A DNA stretch of 64,000 bases from Nitrospirillum viridazoti CBAmc (lineage in GTDB: Bacteria > Pseudomonadota > Alphaproteobacteria > Azospirillales > Azospirillaceae). This document shows positions 57,401 through 64,000 of the stretch, piece by piece (within the stretch, counting starts at the first letter, position 1; each line of letters opens with the position of its first letter). The notes beneath the pieces were generated by a model. The model did not search any database. It was not told the DNA's origin and saw nothing but the letters and a program-made list of their open reading frames with translations. The position numbers and the translations under genes were made by a program. The DNA is taken from the NCBI RefSeq assembly GCF_000730165.1, contig NZ_CP022112.1, positions 896,001-960,000 of the forward strand, read 5' to 3'.

Positions 57401-60400
57401 ACTGCCACCGATGATGGTCAGGCCGGCGCCGCCGGTATTGGCGTCGACGATATTGCCGGCGATGACGCCGCTGTTGACCAGCCGCCCCAAGCTGCCTTCG
57501 TTGTCGATGGCCCAGCTGACGGCACTGATGGTGCCGCTGTTCATCAGGGTGCCGATGCTGTCGGCGTTGTAAAGGCCCCAGTTGCCGCCGGTGATGGTGC
57601 CGGTGTTGGCCAGTGTGCCGATCGTCCCGTTGCTGAACAGGGCGGTGAAGGCGCCGCTGATCACCCCGGCGTTGGACAGCCCGCCGATGCTGCCGACATT
57701 GCGGACGCCGACATAGTTCGCGGCGATGGCGCTGTTGTTCACCAGCGTACCGATGACGCCGGCGTTGTTGACGCCCCCGCCGCCACGGATGCTGCCGCTG
57801 TTGCCCAGGCTGCCGATCGTGCCGCCGATGGTGTTGACGATGCCGTCGGATGCGGCGGCGATGGTGCCGCTGTTCAGCAGCGCGCCGATGCTGCCGCTGC
57901 TGAGCACGCCGGTACGGCCGCTGATCGTGCCGGCGTTGCTCAGCACGGCGATGGTGCCGCCGGTGTTGGCGACGGCCACCTGGGTGGCGGCGATCAGGCC
58001 GCCCGCGCCATTGACCACGCTGCCGATGCCGCCCTGGTTCAGCACGCCATAGGCGCCGCCCGACAGGGTGCCGCTGTTGGACAGGGTGCCCAGGGTACCG
58101 GTGGCGGCCACCGCCACGGCCGTGGTGGCGTTGATGGCGCCGACGTTGCCCAGGCTGCCGTAGACGGTGCCGATGTAATCGCCGCTCTGGATCAACACCA
58201 GATCCTGCAGTCCGCCGTCGGCGACGGTGCCGTAGGTGGCGTTGCCGGCCCATAGGCCGCTGGCCACCAGGGTGCCGGCCTTCACGATGGTGTGGGTATC
58301 ACCCGCCAGCAGGTTGACCGCGCCGGTCAGCCCGGCCGCGGTGGCGATGCCGCCGCTGATGCTGGCCGTGCCGGTGACGACCAGGGCGCCACTGCCGGCG
58401 CCCAGCGCCAGGGTGCCGCCTGTCTGGCTGTAGTTGCCGGTGACGGTCACGCCGGTCACCGTCAGGCCGGCACCGCTGTTCACCAGTGTCTGGGTGCCCA
58501 GGCTGACCGCGTCGTTCAGCAGGATGTTGCCGGAGGCCAGGACCACACCGCCAAGGGTGCTGGTGATGGTGCCCTGCCCGCTCGCCGCATAGCCGGTGAA
58601 GGTGCCCGTGGCGGTGCCGGTGCCGCCGGTGATGGTCAGCGCCGCGGCACCGGTGTTGAGGACGTTGCCGGCGACCACGCCGCTGTTGGACAGCAGGCCG
58701 ATCTGGCCGGCATTGGCGATGGCGGCGTTGGCGCCGGTGACGGTGCCGCTGTTGGCCAACGTGCCCAGGATGCCGGTGTTGTAGAGGCCGATGAGGTCGC
58801 CGGCGATGGTGCCGCGATTGGCCAGCGTCCCGATGGTGCCGCCAAAGGCGTAGACGCCCGCGGTGTGGCCGGTGATGATGCCGGCGGTGCCATTGACCAG
58901 CGTGCCGATGGTGGCGGTGTTGAGCACGCCGCCCATGCCGCTGCCGCCGATGCTGCCGCTGTTGGTCAGCAGGCCGATGGTGCCGCCGTTGCCGACACCG
59001 GCCTCACCGCCGATGGCGCCGGTATTCGACAGGGTGCCGATGATACCGCCGGTATTGTTGTAGACCGCGTTCACGCCGGACAGGGTTCCGCCGTTCGACA
59101 ACGTGCCGATACTGCCGGTGCTGTACACGGCGGCGCCACCGCCGCTGATCAGGCCGGTGTTATCCAGCGAGCCGATGGTGGCGGTGTTCTTGATGGCATA
59201 GCGGGTGCTGCCGGTGGTGCCGGTGATGGTCCCGTCGTTCCGCAGCGCGCCGATGATCCCGGCGTTGATGATGCCAGACTTGCCCCCGATGCTGCCGCTG
59301 TTGGTCAGGCCGCCGAGGCTGGCGCCGTTGTCGTTGTAGATGCCGGTGGAGCCGCCCGAGACCACGCCGCCATTGACCAGGGTGCCGATCGCGCCGGCGT
59401 TCCAAACGCCGATGGCCGAGCGGCCGCCGACGCCTGCGATGGTGCCGGCGTTCTTCAGGGTGCCGATGCTGCTGCCGGCGCCCCGATTATAGACGGCGAC
59501 GCTGCTGCCGGAAATGACGCCGCCGGCTTGGTTGAGCAGCGTGCCAAGGGTGCCGGCGTTGTCGACACCGCGCAGCGTGCCGGCGATGACGCCCCCGCCG
59601 CCGTTGGTCAGCAGGCCCAGGGTGGCGGAAACCGTGTTGTTGACGGCGTCCACCGTGCCCCGGATCGTGCCGCTGTTGGCCAGGGTGCCGATGGTGCCGG
59701 CGCTCCACACGCCGGTCTGGTTCACGCCGTTGATGGTGCCGCTGTTGGTCAGCGTGCCCAGGGTGCCGGTCGTGGCCACGATCACCGCCGTGGTGGCGCT
59801 GAGCTGGCCGGTGACGCCCAGGCTGCCGTAGACGGTGCCGATATAGTCGCCGGTCCGCACCAGGACCAGGTCCTGGAAGTTGCCGTCCGCGACGGTGCTG
59901 TAAGCCGCGTTGCTGGCGGTCAGACCGGTGGTGACCAGGGTGCCCGCCTCCACGATGGTGGCGCTGGCCCCAGCGAACACATTGACGGCGCCGCTGGCGG
60001 CGGGGGCGTCGGCTGCCCCCAGCAGGCCGCCGGAAATGCTGGCCGTGCCGGTGACCAGCAGGGCGCCGCTGCCGGCCCCCACCACCAGCGTGCCGCCCGT
60101 CTGGCTGTAGTTGCCGATGATGGTCACGCCCGTCACCGTCAGACCGGCACCGCTGTTGACCAGCGTCTGGGTGTTCAGGTTGACCACGTCGTTCAACAGG
60201 ATATTGCCGGACGCCAGCACCACGTTGGCGATGGTGCTGGTGATGAGGCCCTGGCCGCCGGCGCGGCCCGTGAAGGTGCCCACCGTCCCGGCACCACCGC
60301 CGGTGATGGTCAGCGCGCTGGCGCTGGAGATATCGCCGGCGATGGTGCCGGCATTGGTCAGGCGGGTGATCGTGCCGGCGTTGGAGAGCGCCTTGTTGGA

Positions 60401-62461
60401 GCCGGTGATGCTGCCGGTGTTGACCAGGGTGCCGATGGTGCCGGTGTTGTTGATGCCGATGCTGCCGGCAATGGTGCCAGCGTTGGCCACCAGGATGAGA
60501 CGGCCGGTATTGACCACACCGTTGAAGACACCGGAAATGAGGTTGTTGTTGGTCAGCGTACCGATGGTGCTGGTGTTGTAAACGCCGACATGGGCGCTGG
60601 TGATCACCCCGTTGTTGACCAGGGTACCGATGGTGCCACCGAAGACGTACACGCCGGCGCTGCCGCTGCTGGCGGCCCCGTTCGAAATGGTGCCATTGTT
60701 CACCAGGGTGCCCAGGACGCCGTTGTTCATGACGCCGCCGGCCCCACTGCCCGCCAGAAGGCCGGTATTGGTCAGCAGGGTCACCGTGCCGCCGTTGGCG
60801 ACCCCCTCCCCGCCGGTGATGCTGCCCGAATTCGACAGCGTGCCGATGACGGCGCCGGTGAAGTTGTAGACGGCGTTGGAGGCATTCATGCCACCGCTGT
60901 TGGACAGGCTGCCGATGCTGCCGCCGTTGAAGACGGCCGCGTTGCCGCCCGTCACGGTGCCGCTGTTGTCCAGCCGGACTATGGTGGCGGTGTTCTTGAT
61001 GGCGTAGCGGTTGCTGCCCAGGGAGCCGGTGATGGTCCCGTCGTTGCGCAGCACAGTGACCAGGCCGGCGTTGGTGATGGCGAACTTGCCGCCGATGCTG
61101 CCGCTGTTGCTGAGCGTGGTGATGCTGGCGCCGCTGCCGTTGTAGACGCCGGTGCCGTCGCTGGAGATGACGCCGCCTATGCTGTTCACGACGACGGCGA
61201 TGGTGGCGGCGGTGGTGTTGCTGACCGCGTAGGTCGTGCCGGTGATCGTGCCGGCGTTCGACACCGTGCCCACCTTGCCGGTGTTGTTGAGGCCCGTCCG
61301 GCTGTCACCGGCGATGGTGGCGTTGGTCGCGTTCAGCACCGTGCCGATGCTGCCGCTGGAATAGACGCCGATCGAGCCGCCGTGGATGATACCGGCGTTG
61401 ACCAGCGTGCCGATGCTGCCCAGGTTGCGGACGGCGTCGGTGCCGCCGCTGATGACACCGCCGGCGCCGTTGCTCAGAACGGTGATGGTGGCGCCGTCAT
61501 CGCTGAGAATGCCGGCGGCACCGGTGGCGCTGATGGTGCCGGTGTTGATCAGCGTACCCACCACGGCTTGGCTGTACTGGTTGTAGACGGCGTTGACCGT
61601 GGCGCCGATGGCGGAAATGATGCCGCTGTTGGTCAGCGTATTGATGGTGCCATTGTTCAGCAGGGCCGCGGCGCTGCTGAGGCCGCCGCCCCCCACGTCG
61701 GAGATGACGCCCCGGTTGTCCAGGGTGCCGACCAGGCCGCCATTGTTGGTCATGCCGATCCAAGTGCCGGCGATGGTGCCGCTGTTCACCATGACGGCGA
61801 TCGGCCCGCCGTTGGTGATGGCGGTACCGCCCTGGATGCGGGCGCCGACGCTGTTGACGAAGGTGTCGATGCTGCCGATGTTGGTGAAACCGGCGAAGCC
61901 GATGAGGGTGCCGCTGTTGGACAGCGTCCCGATGCCGCCGTAGTTCACCAAGGCGGGCATGGTCACGGACGAGATGGTGCCGGTGTTGGATACCGTACCG
62001 ATGGTTCCGAAGTTGGCAAGGCCGCTCGCGTGGCCAAGGATGGTGCCGACGTTGAGCAGCAGGCCGATGCTGCCGATGGATGTGTTGCCCAGGGCGATGC
62101 CGCCGACAAGGCTGGTGTTCCACAGCAGCCCGTCATTTTCCAGCGTGCCGATGGACGCGCGGTTGTTCAGCAGCGTCTGGCCGGTGGAGACGATGGCGCC
62201 GGAGCTGGTGATCCGGTAGGTCGTCAGGTTGGCATTGCTCACCTGCGTGCCGGTCAGCGTGGTGGAAACGGTGGTCTGCGCCTGGGCCAGCGACGGCGCC
62301 GCCAGCGCCATGCCCACGGCCAGCAGCGAGGCGCCGGCCAGCAGGCGGCCGCGATTGCCCTGGATCGTGTCGCGCTGGAGCATAGCCTGGCCCGTATCAC
62401 CATGAGTCATGGCGCCAGCACCGCCGACGTTCGCAATCCGTCCCATCATTCCCACCATCAC
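51497..62461 (-). CDS. Giant autotransporter adhesin, about 3654 residues (paralogue of adhesin 1)
   Basis: Single open frame. Start taken at 62461 (AGGTGAA upstream). Starts at 62410 or 62383 are alternatives, since the signal-peptide core (LLAGASLLAVGMALAAP, cut near AQAQ) lies at about residues 40-62. The passenger has the same short Asn-Ser/Thr-Gly repeats and the same supermodule logic, with seven D-Y anchors (59844, 58176, 56961, 55935, 54642, 54048, 53442). The last three modules plus barrel run co-linear with adhesin 1. Unlike adhesin 1, it has a Gly/Ser/Asn linker before the barrel. The C-terminal 275 residues form an autotransporter barrel ending AGVLRASWAF. Surface-exposed adhesin by family. 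Confidence 0.92.
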   Translation of the reverse strand: MMVGMMGRIANVGGAGAMTHGDTGQAMLQRDTIQGNRGRLLAGASLLAVGMALAAPSLAQAQTTVSTTLTGTQVSNANLTTYRITSSGAIVSTGQTLLNNRASIGTLENDGLLWNTSLVGGIALGNTSIGSIGLLLNVGTILGHASGLANFGTIGTVSNTGTISSVTMPALVNYGGIGTLSNSGTLIGFAGFTNIGSIDTFVNSVGARIQGGTAITNGGPIAVMVNSGTIAGTWIGMTNNGGLVGTLDNRGVISDVGGGGLSSAAALLNNGTINTLTNSGIISAIGATVNAVYNQYSQAVVGTLINTGTISATGAAGILSDDGATITVLSNGAGGVISGGTDAVRNLGSIGTLVNAGIIHGGSIGVYSSGSIGTVLNATNATIAGDSRTGLNNTGKVGTVSNAGTITGTTYAVSNTTAATIAVVVNSIGGVISSDGTGVYNGSGASITTLSNSGSIGGKFAITNAGLVTVLRNDGTITGSLGSNRYAIKNTATIVRLDNSGTVTGGNAAVFNGGSIGSLSNSGGMNASNAVYNFTGAVIGTLSNSGSITGGEGVANGGTVTLLTNTGLLAGSGAGGVMNNGVLGTLVNNGTISNGAASSGSAGVYVFGGTIGTLVNNGVITSAHVGVYNTSTIGTLTNNNLISGVFNGVVNTGRLILVANAGTIAGSIGINNTGTIGTLVNTGSITGSNKALSNAGTITRLTNAGTIAGDISSASALTITGGGAGTVGTFTGRAGGQGLITSTIANVVLASGNILLNDVVNLNTQTLVNSGAGLTVTGVTIIGNYSQTGGTLVVGAGSGALLVTGTASISGGLLGAADAPAASGAVNVFAGASATIVEAGTLVTTGLTASNAAYSTVADGNFQDLVLVRTGDYIGTVYGSLGVTGQLSATTAVIVATTGTLGTLTNSGTINGVNQTGVWSAGTIGTLANSGTIRGTVDAVNNTVSATLGLLTNGGGGVIAGTLRGVDNAGTLGTLLNQAGGVISGSSVAVYNRGAGSSIGTLKNAGTIAGVGGRSAIGVWNAGAIGTLVNGGVVSGGSTGIYNDNGASLGGLTNSGSIGGKSGIINAGIIGALRNDGTITGTTGSTRYAIKNTATIGSLDNTGLISGGGAAVYSTGSIGTLSNGGTLSGVNAVYNNTGGIIGTLSNTGAIGGEAGVGNGGTIGLLTNSGSIGGSGMGGVLNTATIGTLVNGTAGIITGHTAGVYAFGGTIGTLANRGTIAGDLIGLYNTGILGTLANSGTVTGANAAIANAGQIGLLSNSGVVAGNVLNTGAAALTITGGTGTATGTFTGYAASGQGTITSTLGGVVLASGNILLNDAVSLGTQTLVNSGAGLTVTGVTVTGNYSQTGGTLALGAGSGALVVTGTASISGGIATAAGLTGAVNLLAGDTHTIVKAGTLVASGLWAGNATYGTVADGGLQDLVLIQSGDYIGTVYGSLGNVGAINATTAVAVAATGTLGTLSNSGTLSGGAYGVLNQGGIGSVVNGAGGLIAATQVAVANTGGTIAVLSNAGTISGRTGVLSSGSIGALLNSGTIAAASDGIVNTIGGTIGSLGNSGSIRGGGGVNNAGVIGTLVNNSAIAANYVGVRNVGSIGGLSNAGVISGAFTALFSNGTIGTLANTGTITGGNWGLYNADSIGTLMNSGTISAVSWAIDNEGSLGRLVNSGVIAGNIVDANTGGAGLTIIGGSGNAVGTLTGYAGAQGTISLPNGGDVVLASGKVLLNDAVNLASGALVSAGASVTLVSIVNVTGDFHQMVGTLLTAADGGGLVVSGSASLTGGTLGIRHDGANVLAGDTITVVEAGTLSASGVAGINGSLSTVTSGSVTGLMLTMSGDYIGGTYGNLGTAGLIQSTTAVAVGTGGTLGTLSNTGTLAGTRMAVDNQGSLGLLDNAGTLSGTIVAVYNNGGTIGAVRNSGTIAGGTYAAVYNDGGTIGTLSNSGTITDVSLAAIANDYGGTINRIDNSGTVAGAITGVWNASSIGTVANSGLISGMIALYNDGGTIGLVANSGTIAGTILNASASALTIAGGSFDTVGTFTGYAPGSQGTITSTLANVVMVSGNVLLNDAVKLGAGTLVNSGANLLLTSIVNVAGNYSQTGGALTAVIGADAAGQLVVSGTASLTGGTVAVQSGSNAIAGDRYTVVEAGTLTATGVTARNGVLTTVTSGSVTDLVLTVDADYIGGAYGTLMNMGLVSAVTAVQVASAGTLAALSNSGTLVGSIYGVAVANGGTLGWLTNAGTISGGSTGATNHGTLGTVVNRGLITGASANGIANDGILGTLANAGTVAATLGALYNSGGTVGKLDNSGAMTGGTAGIYNAAAIGTLLNSGTIAGGTYAGIYSNGSIGSLANSGSIAGGYAGILNKGTLGTLSNDAGGVITGSATGVYNHGTIAVLSNAGTITSANLGVYNHGTIDTLVNSGILAGATALHNSGTIGVVANTGAIIGNVVNDGGTALVITGGTGGAAGTLTGGTITSTAANVVLASGTVALDDTVNVGSHTLVNSGASVVLTSIVSVTGNYSQSAGTLTAVLGAGSAGELVVSGNASLTGGTVAVTATDGMNLIAGDSYTIVEAGGSLSATGLRAAADGFSATLGTSANGGTTDLVLTLVSDYVGGTLGTLTNSGTIHAATAVNIAAAGSLGTLANTGALIGNVVNNSANDLVVVGGGNGTVGSFTGGTIRNSLSNLTLGSGAISLGDAIDVGGHTVANTGAAIALAGDVGVTGNFSQSGGTLSVDGHVLGVSGAAKVTGGVVNAGLSGTGNYLVGDSATLIQGGAGSSYTGAVVTSGVAGLDAGGSVSGTSLLAVAANDFIGGTLASLAVTGTLVNAAGGATALYIAATGTLGTLANTGTIVGNVTNLSAGDLTVTGGSGGTVGGLLGGTIRNASSNLVFAAGDLSLGDDIDVTGHTVTNAGANLSLARNVAVAGDYSQSSGTLALSGHALSVSGAARFTGGAVNAGLAPVANYRVGDSVTLIQGGVGSSYTGATVTSGLTGLDIGGSVSGTNLLAVAANDYIGGSLASLAVTGTLTNTTGGATALYIAGTGTLGGLANTGVIAGDITNLSANDLAISGGTDAAPGTLTGRGGNRGTITNNLANLRFVSGTLLLNDNISVGNHSVINSGATLLVNSAINITGSYSQTAGNLVIGVSSTSSYGNLVISGSASLTGGSVTLKATSGSLAAGSYTIATAGSGLSTSNLVLTAAGYTVTSSTITSGGKTELVLTLNTSSTGTTGSGDGTGTNGGSSGNGSSGNGSSGNGSSGSGSTGGGSSGDGTTPPATTNYTAVGVAQGGAAVGTGAALDIIAASGGSAAAAVQTAVLAPLSTLTGTAKQVAVAQLAPNQLTPQLTTSLVTPTTTAISQHQQTVAGLMDSYGGKGAAAGDGTLNGVLWGEVLGGGALRANATDAAGYRASSAGLVLGADWYADPEVMAGLAFSWLNSAAVGQGVTAGSLTRVGSYQLTAYSVWRPAFAEQRLSVEGQVAFGYNHYDQRRTIDFLGARANANYGGEQYLGKVTVGYAMPDRNGFTLTPQWSLQAARLTNHAYNEHDAGVADLAVNAMTTNSLTQELGFKLDTALNTGIGKLMPDLKVAWVHDYLHGPVTTTSVLGGVSFASTTGRVSADGVAIGLGATLAKGDGISLRLEYSGELRSDYQSHAGVLRASWAF
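52700..52759 (-). repeat. Four tandem 15-bp units coding an NGSSG-type linker
   Basis: Units start at 52700, 52715, 52730 and 52745, each coding one Gly/Ser/Asn pentapeptide. They are part of a longer Gly/Ser stretch (about 52645-52810) between passenger and barrel of adhesin 2. Adhesin 1 has no such linker at this place. Confidence 0.85.
53442..54642 (-). repeat. Barrel-proximal ~200-residue tandem units in adhesin 2
   Basis: Anchors at 54642, 54048 and 53442 give spacings of 594 and 606 bp, the same period as in adhesin 1. Protein blocks (AGGATALYI, NLSAGDL or NLSANDL, GHTVxNxGA, LIQGGxGSSYTGA) recur in each unit and match adhesin 1 units in order. Confidence 0.8.
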
Positions 62462-63055
62462 AGATATTCACCTGCCTCGGACCACTTTGCGCGCGCAGTG
62501 AACCCGTGGCATCGCCAGTGGCGGGATAGTCTTGTTTATGGCTGCCCCCCTCAACAGAATATTATCTCCGCACAAAAATATTCTTATAATTCCGCTAGTA
62601 AAAATGAGAAATATCGCCAATTGATAGTGCTGTGTCTTTTAGCTTCCAACTAGATCCAACACAATATTATTAAATCTTACTTCTGGTGACGGAATGTGAC
62701 CGCAACCTTGCGATCTTCCTCACCCCGGCTCCTGCGAAAAGGACCGATCCCTACCAGCCCTCGCCCGAATCGCATCCCCCGAAGCGGCGGGGGCCCCGTC
62801 CTGAAGCAACCGCCGGACGATCAGACGGGGAGCGTGTGTGTGTTTTGCCTGACGAGCCGCCTCCCGACGGAGATCGGTTATCCGCGGATGCGCTGTGCTC
62901 GGCCAGTGTTGCAAGGGTTCCATCGGCGTTGCCCGTAGCGCCCTTCCGGCTGAGCTGTGCTGCCGACCGGCCCTCCCAGGGCTGGCACTCCCCCCTCCCC
63001 AAGCTCAGCCGCCGGTCTCGACCCCAAAAGCAAAACCCCCGCCTGCATGAAGCGG
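62462..63055. other. Region between adhesin 2 and the IS66 element
   Basis: The first 240 bp (to about 62700) are strongly AT-rich and should contain the adhesin 2 promoter (minus strand). From 62700 to 63055 the DNA is GC-rich again. Several overlapping open frames exist on both strands, none with recognisable protein features, so no gene is called. A short GC-rich inverted repeat with a T-run on the minus strand (about 63033-63055) could be a terminator cut by the IS insertion. Confidence 0.45.
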
Positions 63056-63132
63056 GTAAGCGTCAGCGCAGCCCCGCCTTCCCAGGGCGTTATTGATGGG
63101 CATGCTTGCCGCTCGGCTTGAGTGGTGGACGC

Positions 63133-63567
63133 ATGGACGACGTGACGGTGATCGGCAAGGAGGCGCTTCGAAGTGCTCATACGAGCGCTCCTGAGCTGCA
63201 CGGCGAGGTTTTGGGCGGCCCGGAGCGTCGGCGGCGCTGGAGTACCGAGGAGAAGCTGCGGGTTCTGGCGCAGAGTGTGGCGCCGGGGTCGTCGCCGAGC
63301 CTGACGTGCCGCATGCACGGTATCAGCACCGGTCAGCTGTCGACGTGGCGCAAGCAGTTCCGGTCGGGTGAGTTGACGGGGTTCGTTCCGGTTTCGGTCG
63401 TTGCCGATGCGGCGTTGCCCGAACCGGCGGTCGTTCCTGAAGCGGCGGAGCAGGCCCCCATTTCCATCGGCATGATCGAGGTCGAGCTGCCGACCGGCGT
63501 GAGGCTGCGGATCACCGGTGATGTCGGCGAGGCGGCCTTGCGACGGGTTTTGGCGGCATTTTCGTGA
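63133..63567 (+). CDS. tnpA: IS66 accessory protein TnpA
   Basis: 144 residues from the ATG at 63133 (frame open from 63106). The segment RRRRWSTEEKLRVLAQSVAPGSS, split, then LTCRMHGISTGQLSTWRKQF is the helix-turn-helix of IS66 TnpA (IS3 TnpA-like). The C-terminal part IEVELPTGVRLRITGDV, then ALRRVLAAF matches the conserved end of the family. Required together with TnpB for transposition. The stop overlaps the tnpB GTG start (GTGA), the usual coupling in IS66. Confidence 0.93.
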   Translation: MDDVTVIGKEALRSAHTSAPELHGEVLGGPERRRRWSTEEKLRVLAQSVAPGSSPSLTCRMHGISTGQLSTWRKQFRSGELTGFVPVSVVADAALPEPAVVPEAAEQAPISIGMIEVELPTGVRLRITGDVGEAALRRVLAAFS

Positions 63568-63911
63568 TCGGCATTCCGGGCAATGTGCGCATCTACCTGG
63601 CGTGCGGCGCGACCGACATGCGCCGCGGGTTCGACAGCCTGGCCGCCCAGGTGCAGACGATGCTGAGGCTCGATCCCCATGACGGCGCGCTTTACGCCTT
63701 CCGGGGGCGGCGTGGCGACCTGATCAAGATTCTATGGTGGGACGGCCAGGGCCTTTGCCTGTTCTCCAAGCGGCTGGAGCGCGGCCGGTTCGTCTGGCCG
63801 CAGGCCAGGGAGGGTTCGGTCGCGCTCACCGCCGCCCAGGTTTCCATGCTGCTGGAAGGGATCGATTGGCGGACGCCGGTGCGCACCTGGCAACCGGACG
63901 CAGCCTGCTGA
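63564..63911 (+). CDS. tnpB: IS66 accessory protein TnpB
   Basis: 115 residues, the standard length, from a GTG at 63564 overlapping the tnpA stop. Nearly every family hallmark is there: VRIYLACGATDMRRGFDSLAA, DPHDGALYAFRGRRGD, IKILWWDGQGLCLFSKRLERG and FVWP. IS66 Orf2 protein, needed for transposition, precise role unclear. It ends AAC, followed by a 36-bp gap to the probable tnpC start. Confidence 0.96.
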   Translation: MIGIPGNVRIYLACGATDMRRGFDSLAAQVQTMLRLDPHDGALYAFRGRRGDLIKILWWDGQGLCLFSKRLERGRFVWPQAREGSVALTAAQVSMLLEGIDWRTPVRTWQPDAAC

Positions 63912-63947
63912 GCGCGCTCGGTCCCATGTGGCCCCCGGCGCGTCATA

Positions 63948-64000
63948 GTGACTCGGGTGCTGTCCACCACCCTGCCGACGGCGGCGTTTTCGGGTAGAAT
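63948..64000 (+). CDS. Probable start of the IS66 transposase gene (partial)
   Basis: Downstream of tnpB an open frame from GTG 63948 (or GTG 63957) runs off the window edge: VTRVLSTTLPTAAFSGR. Position is right for the large IS66 transposase, but too little is visible to recognise the protein. The frame used by the ATG at 63925 stops at 63997, so it is not the transposase unless a frameshift occurs. Confidence 0.35.
   Translation, partial: MTRVLSTTLPTAAFSGR

Larger units (their letters stand above)
63056..64000 (+). mobile_element. IS66-family insertion sequence, left part (cut by window edge)
   Basis: The left end is proposed at GTAAGCGTCAGCGCAGCC (63056), which has the GTAAGCG start typical of IS66 terminal repeats and lies 77 bp before tnpA. 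The gene order tnpA, tnpB, then the large transposase is that of IS66. The right half and the expected 8-bp target duplication (left copy would be TGAAGCGG, 63048-63055) are outside the window. Confidence 0.8.

Noticed and set aside
58292..62653. Plus-strand open frame of 1453 codons opposite adhesin 2
   Set aside because: Same antisense effect. It has no ribosome-binding site or recognisable fold and merely mirrors the repeat structure.
62686..63096. 136-codon plus-strand frame upstream of the IS element
   Set aside because: Pro/Arg-rich translation without motifs, it overlaps the IS66 left end, and competing frames exist on the other strand.

Overview
GC-rich chromosomal DNA of a Gram-negative bacterium. 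An alphaproteobacterium, perhaps of the Azospirillaceae/Rhodospirillales type, is my inference from gene style: a DUF3775 protein, a GcrA-like small HTH protein, a long-type IlvE, PQQ glucose dehydrogenase and an alphaproteobacterial IS66 element. No rRNA, tRNA or CRISPR array was seen.

Left part (1-28 kb), ordinary chromosome with short operons. A TonB-dependent receptor is cut by the left edge. It is followed by an S10 serine carboxypeptidase-like enzyme, an LprI-like secreted protein and tyrS. A tightly overlapping ssuADCB operon covers alkanesulfonate uptake and desulfonation (no ssuE in the window), with a FAD/NAD(P)-binding protein downstream. Next come ilvE, an aromatic-acid type MFS permease, a small HTH protein, a degenerate nucleotidyltransferase-like protein, an enoyl-CoA hydratase, a GntR regulator and an alpha/beta hydrolase. 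A complete drug-efflux set follows: a divergent tetR, then emrA, emrB and an OprM-type outer-membrane channel, with a perfect palindrome in the tetR-emrA gap. The block ends with PQQ glucose dehydrogenase (gcd), trehalose-6-phosphate synthase (otsA), a DUF892 ferritin-like protein and a DUF3775 protein, a set that suggests stress and periplasmic sugar metabolism.

Right part (28-62.5 kb) is dominated by two giant paralogous autotransporter adhesins on the minus strand, of 5382 and about 3654 residues. Each has a signal peptide, a long passenger of short Asn-Ser/Thr-Gly repeats, and a C-terminal autotransporter beta-barrel ending in Phe. The passengers have a second level of organisation. Supermodules are anchored by an (N/S)-D-Y-(I/V) motif, 14 in the first gene and 7 in the second. 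Anchor spacing ranges from 198 to 556 residues and settles at about 202 residues next to the barrel in both genes. The last modules plus barrel are co-linear between the two genes. Each gene sits behind an AT-rich upstream region. Between them lie a YbjJ-like MFS permease with a VOC protein, a secreted GH31 glycosidase, cysE and a SLAC1/TDT-family permease.

Right edge: the start of an IS66-family insertion sequence (left terminal repeat near 63056, tnpA, tnpB, probable start of the large transposase gene) cut by the window end.
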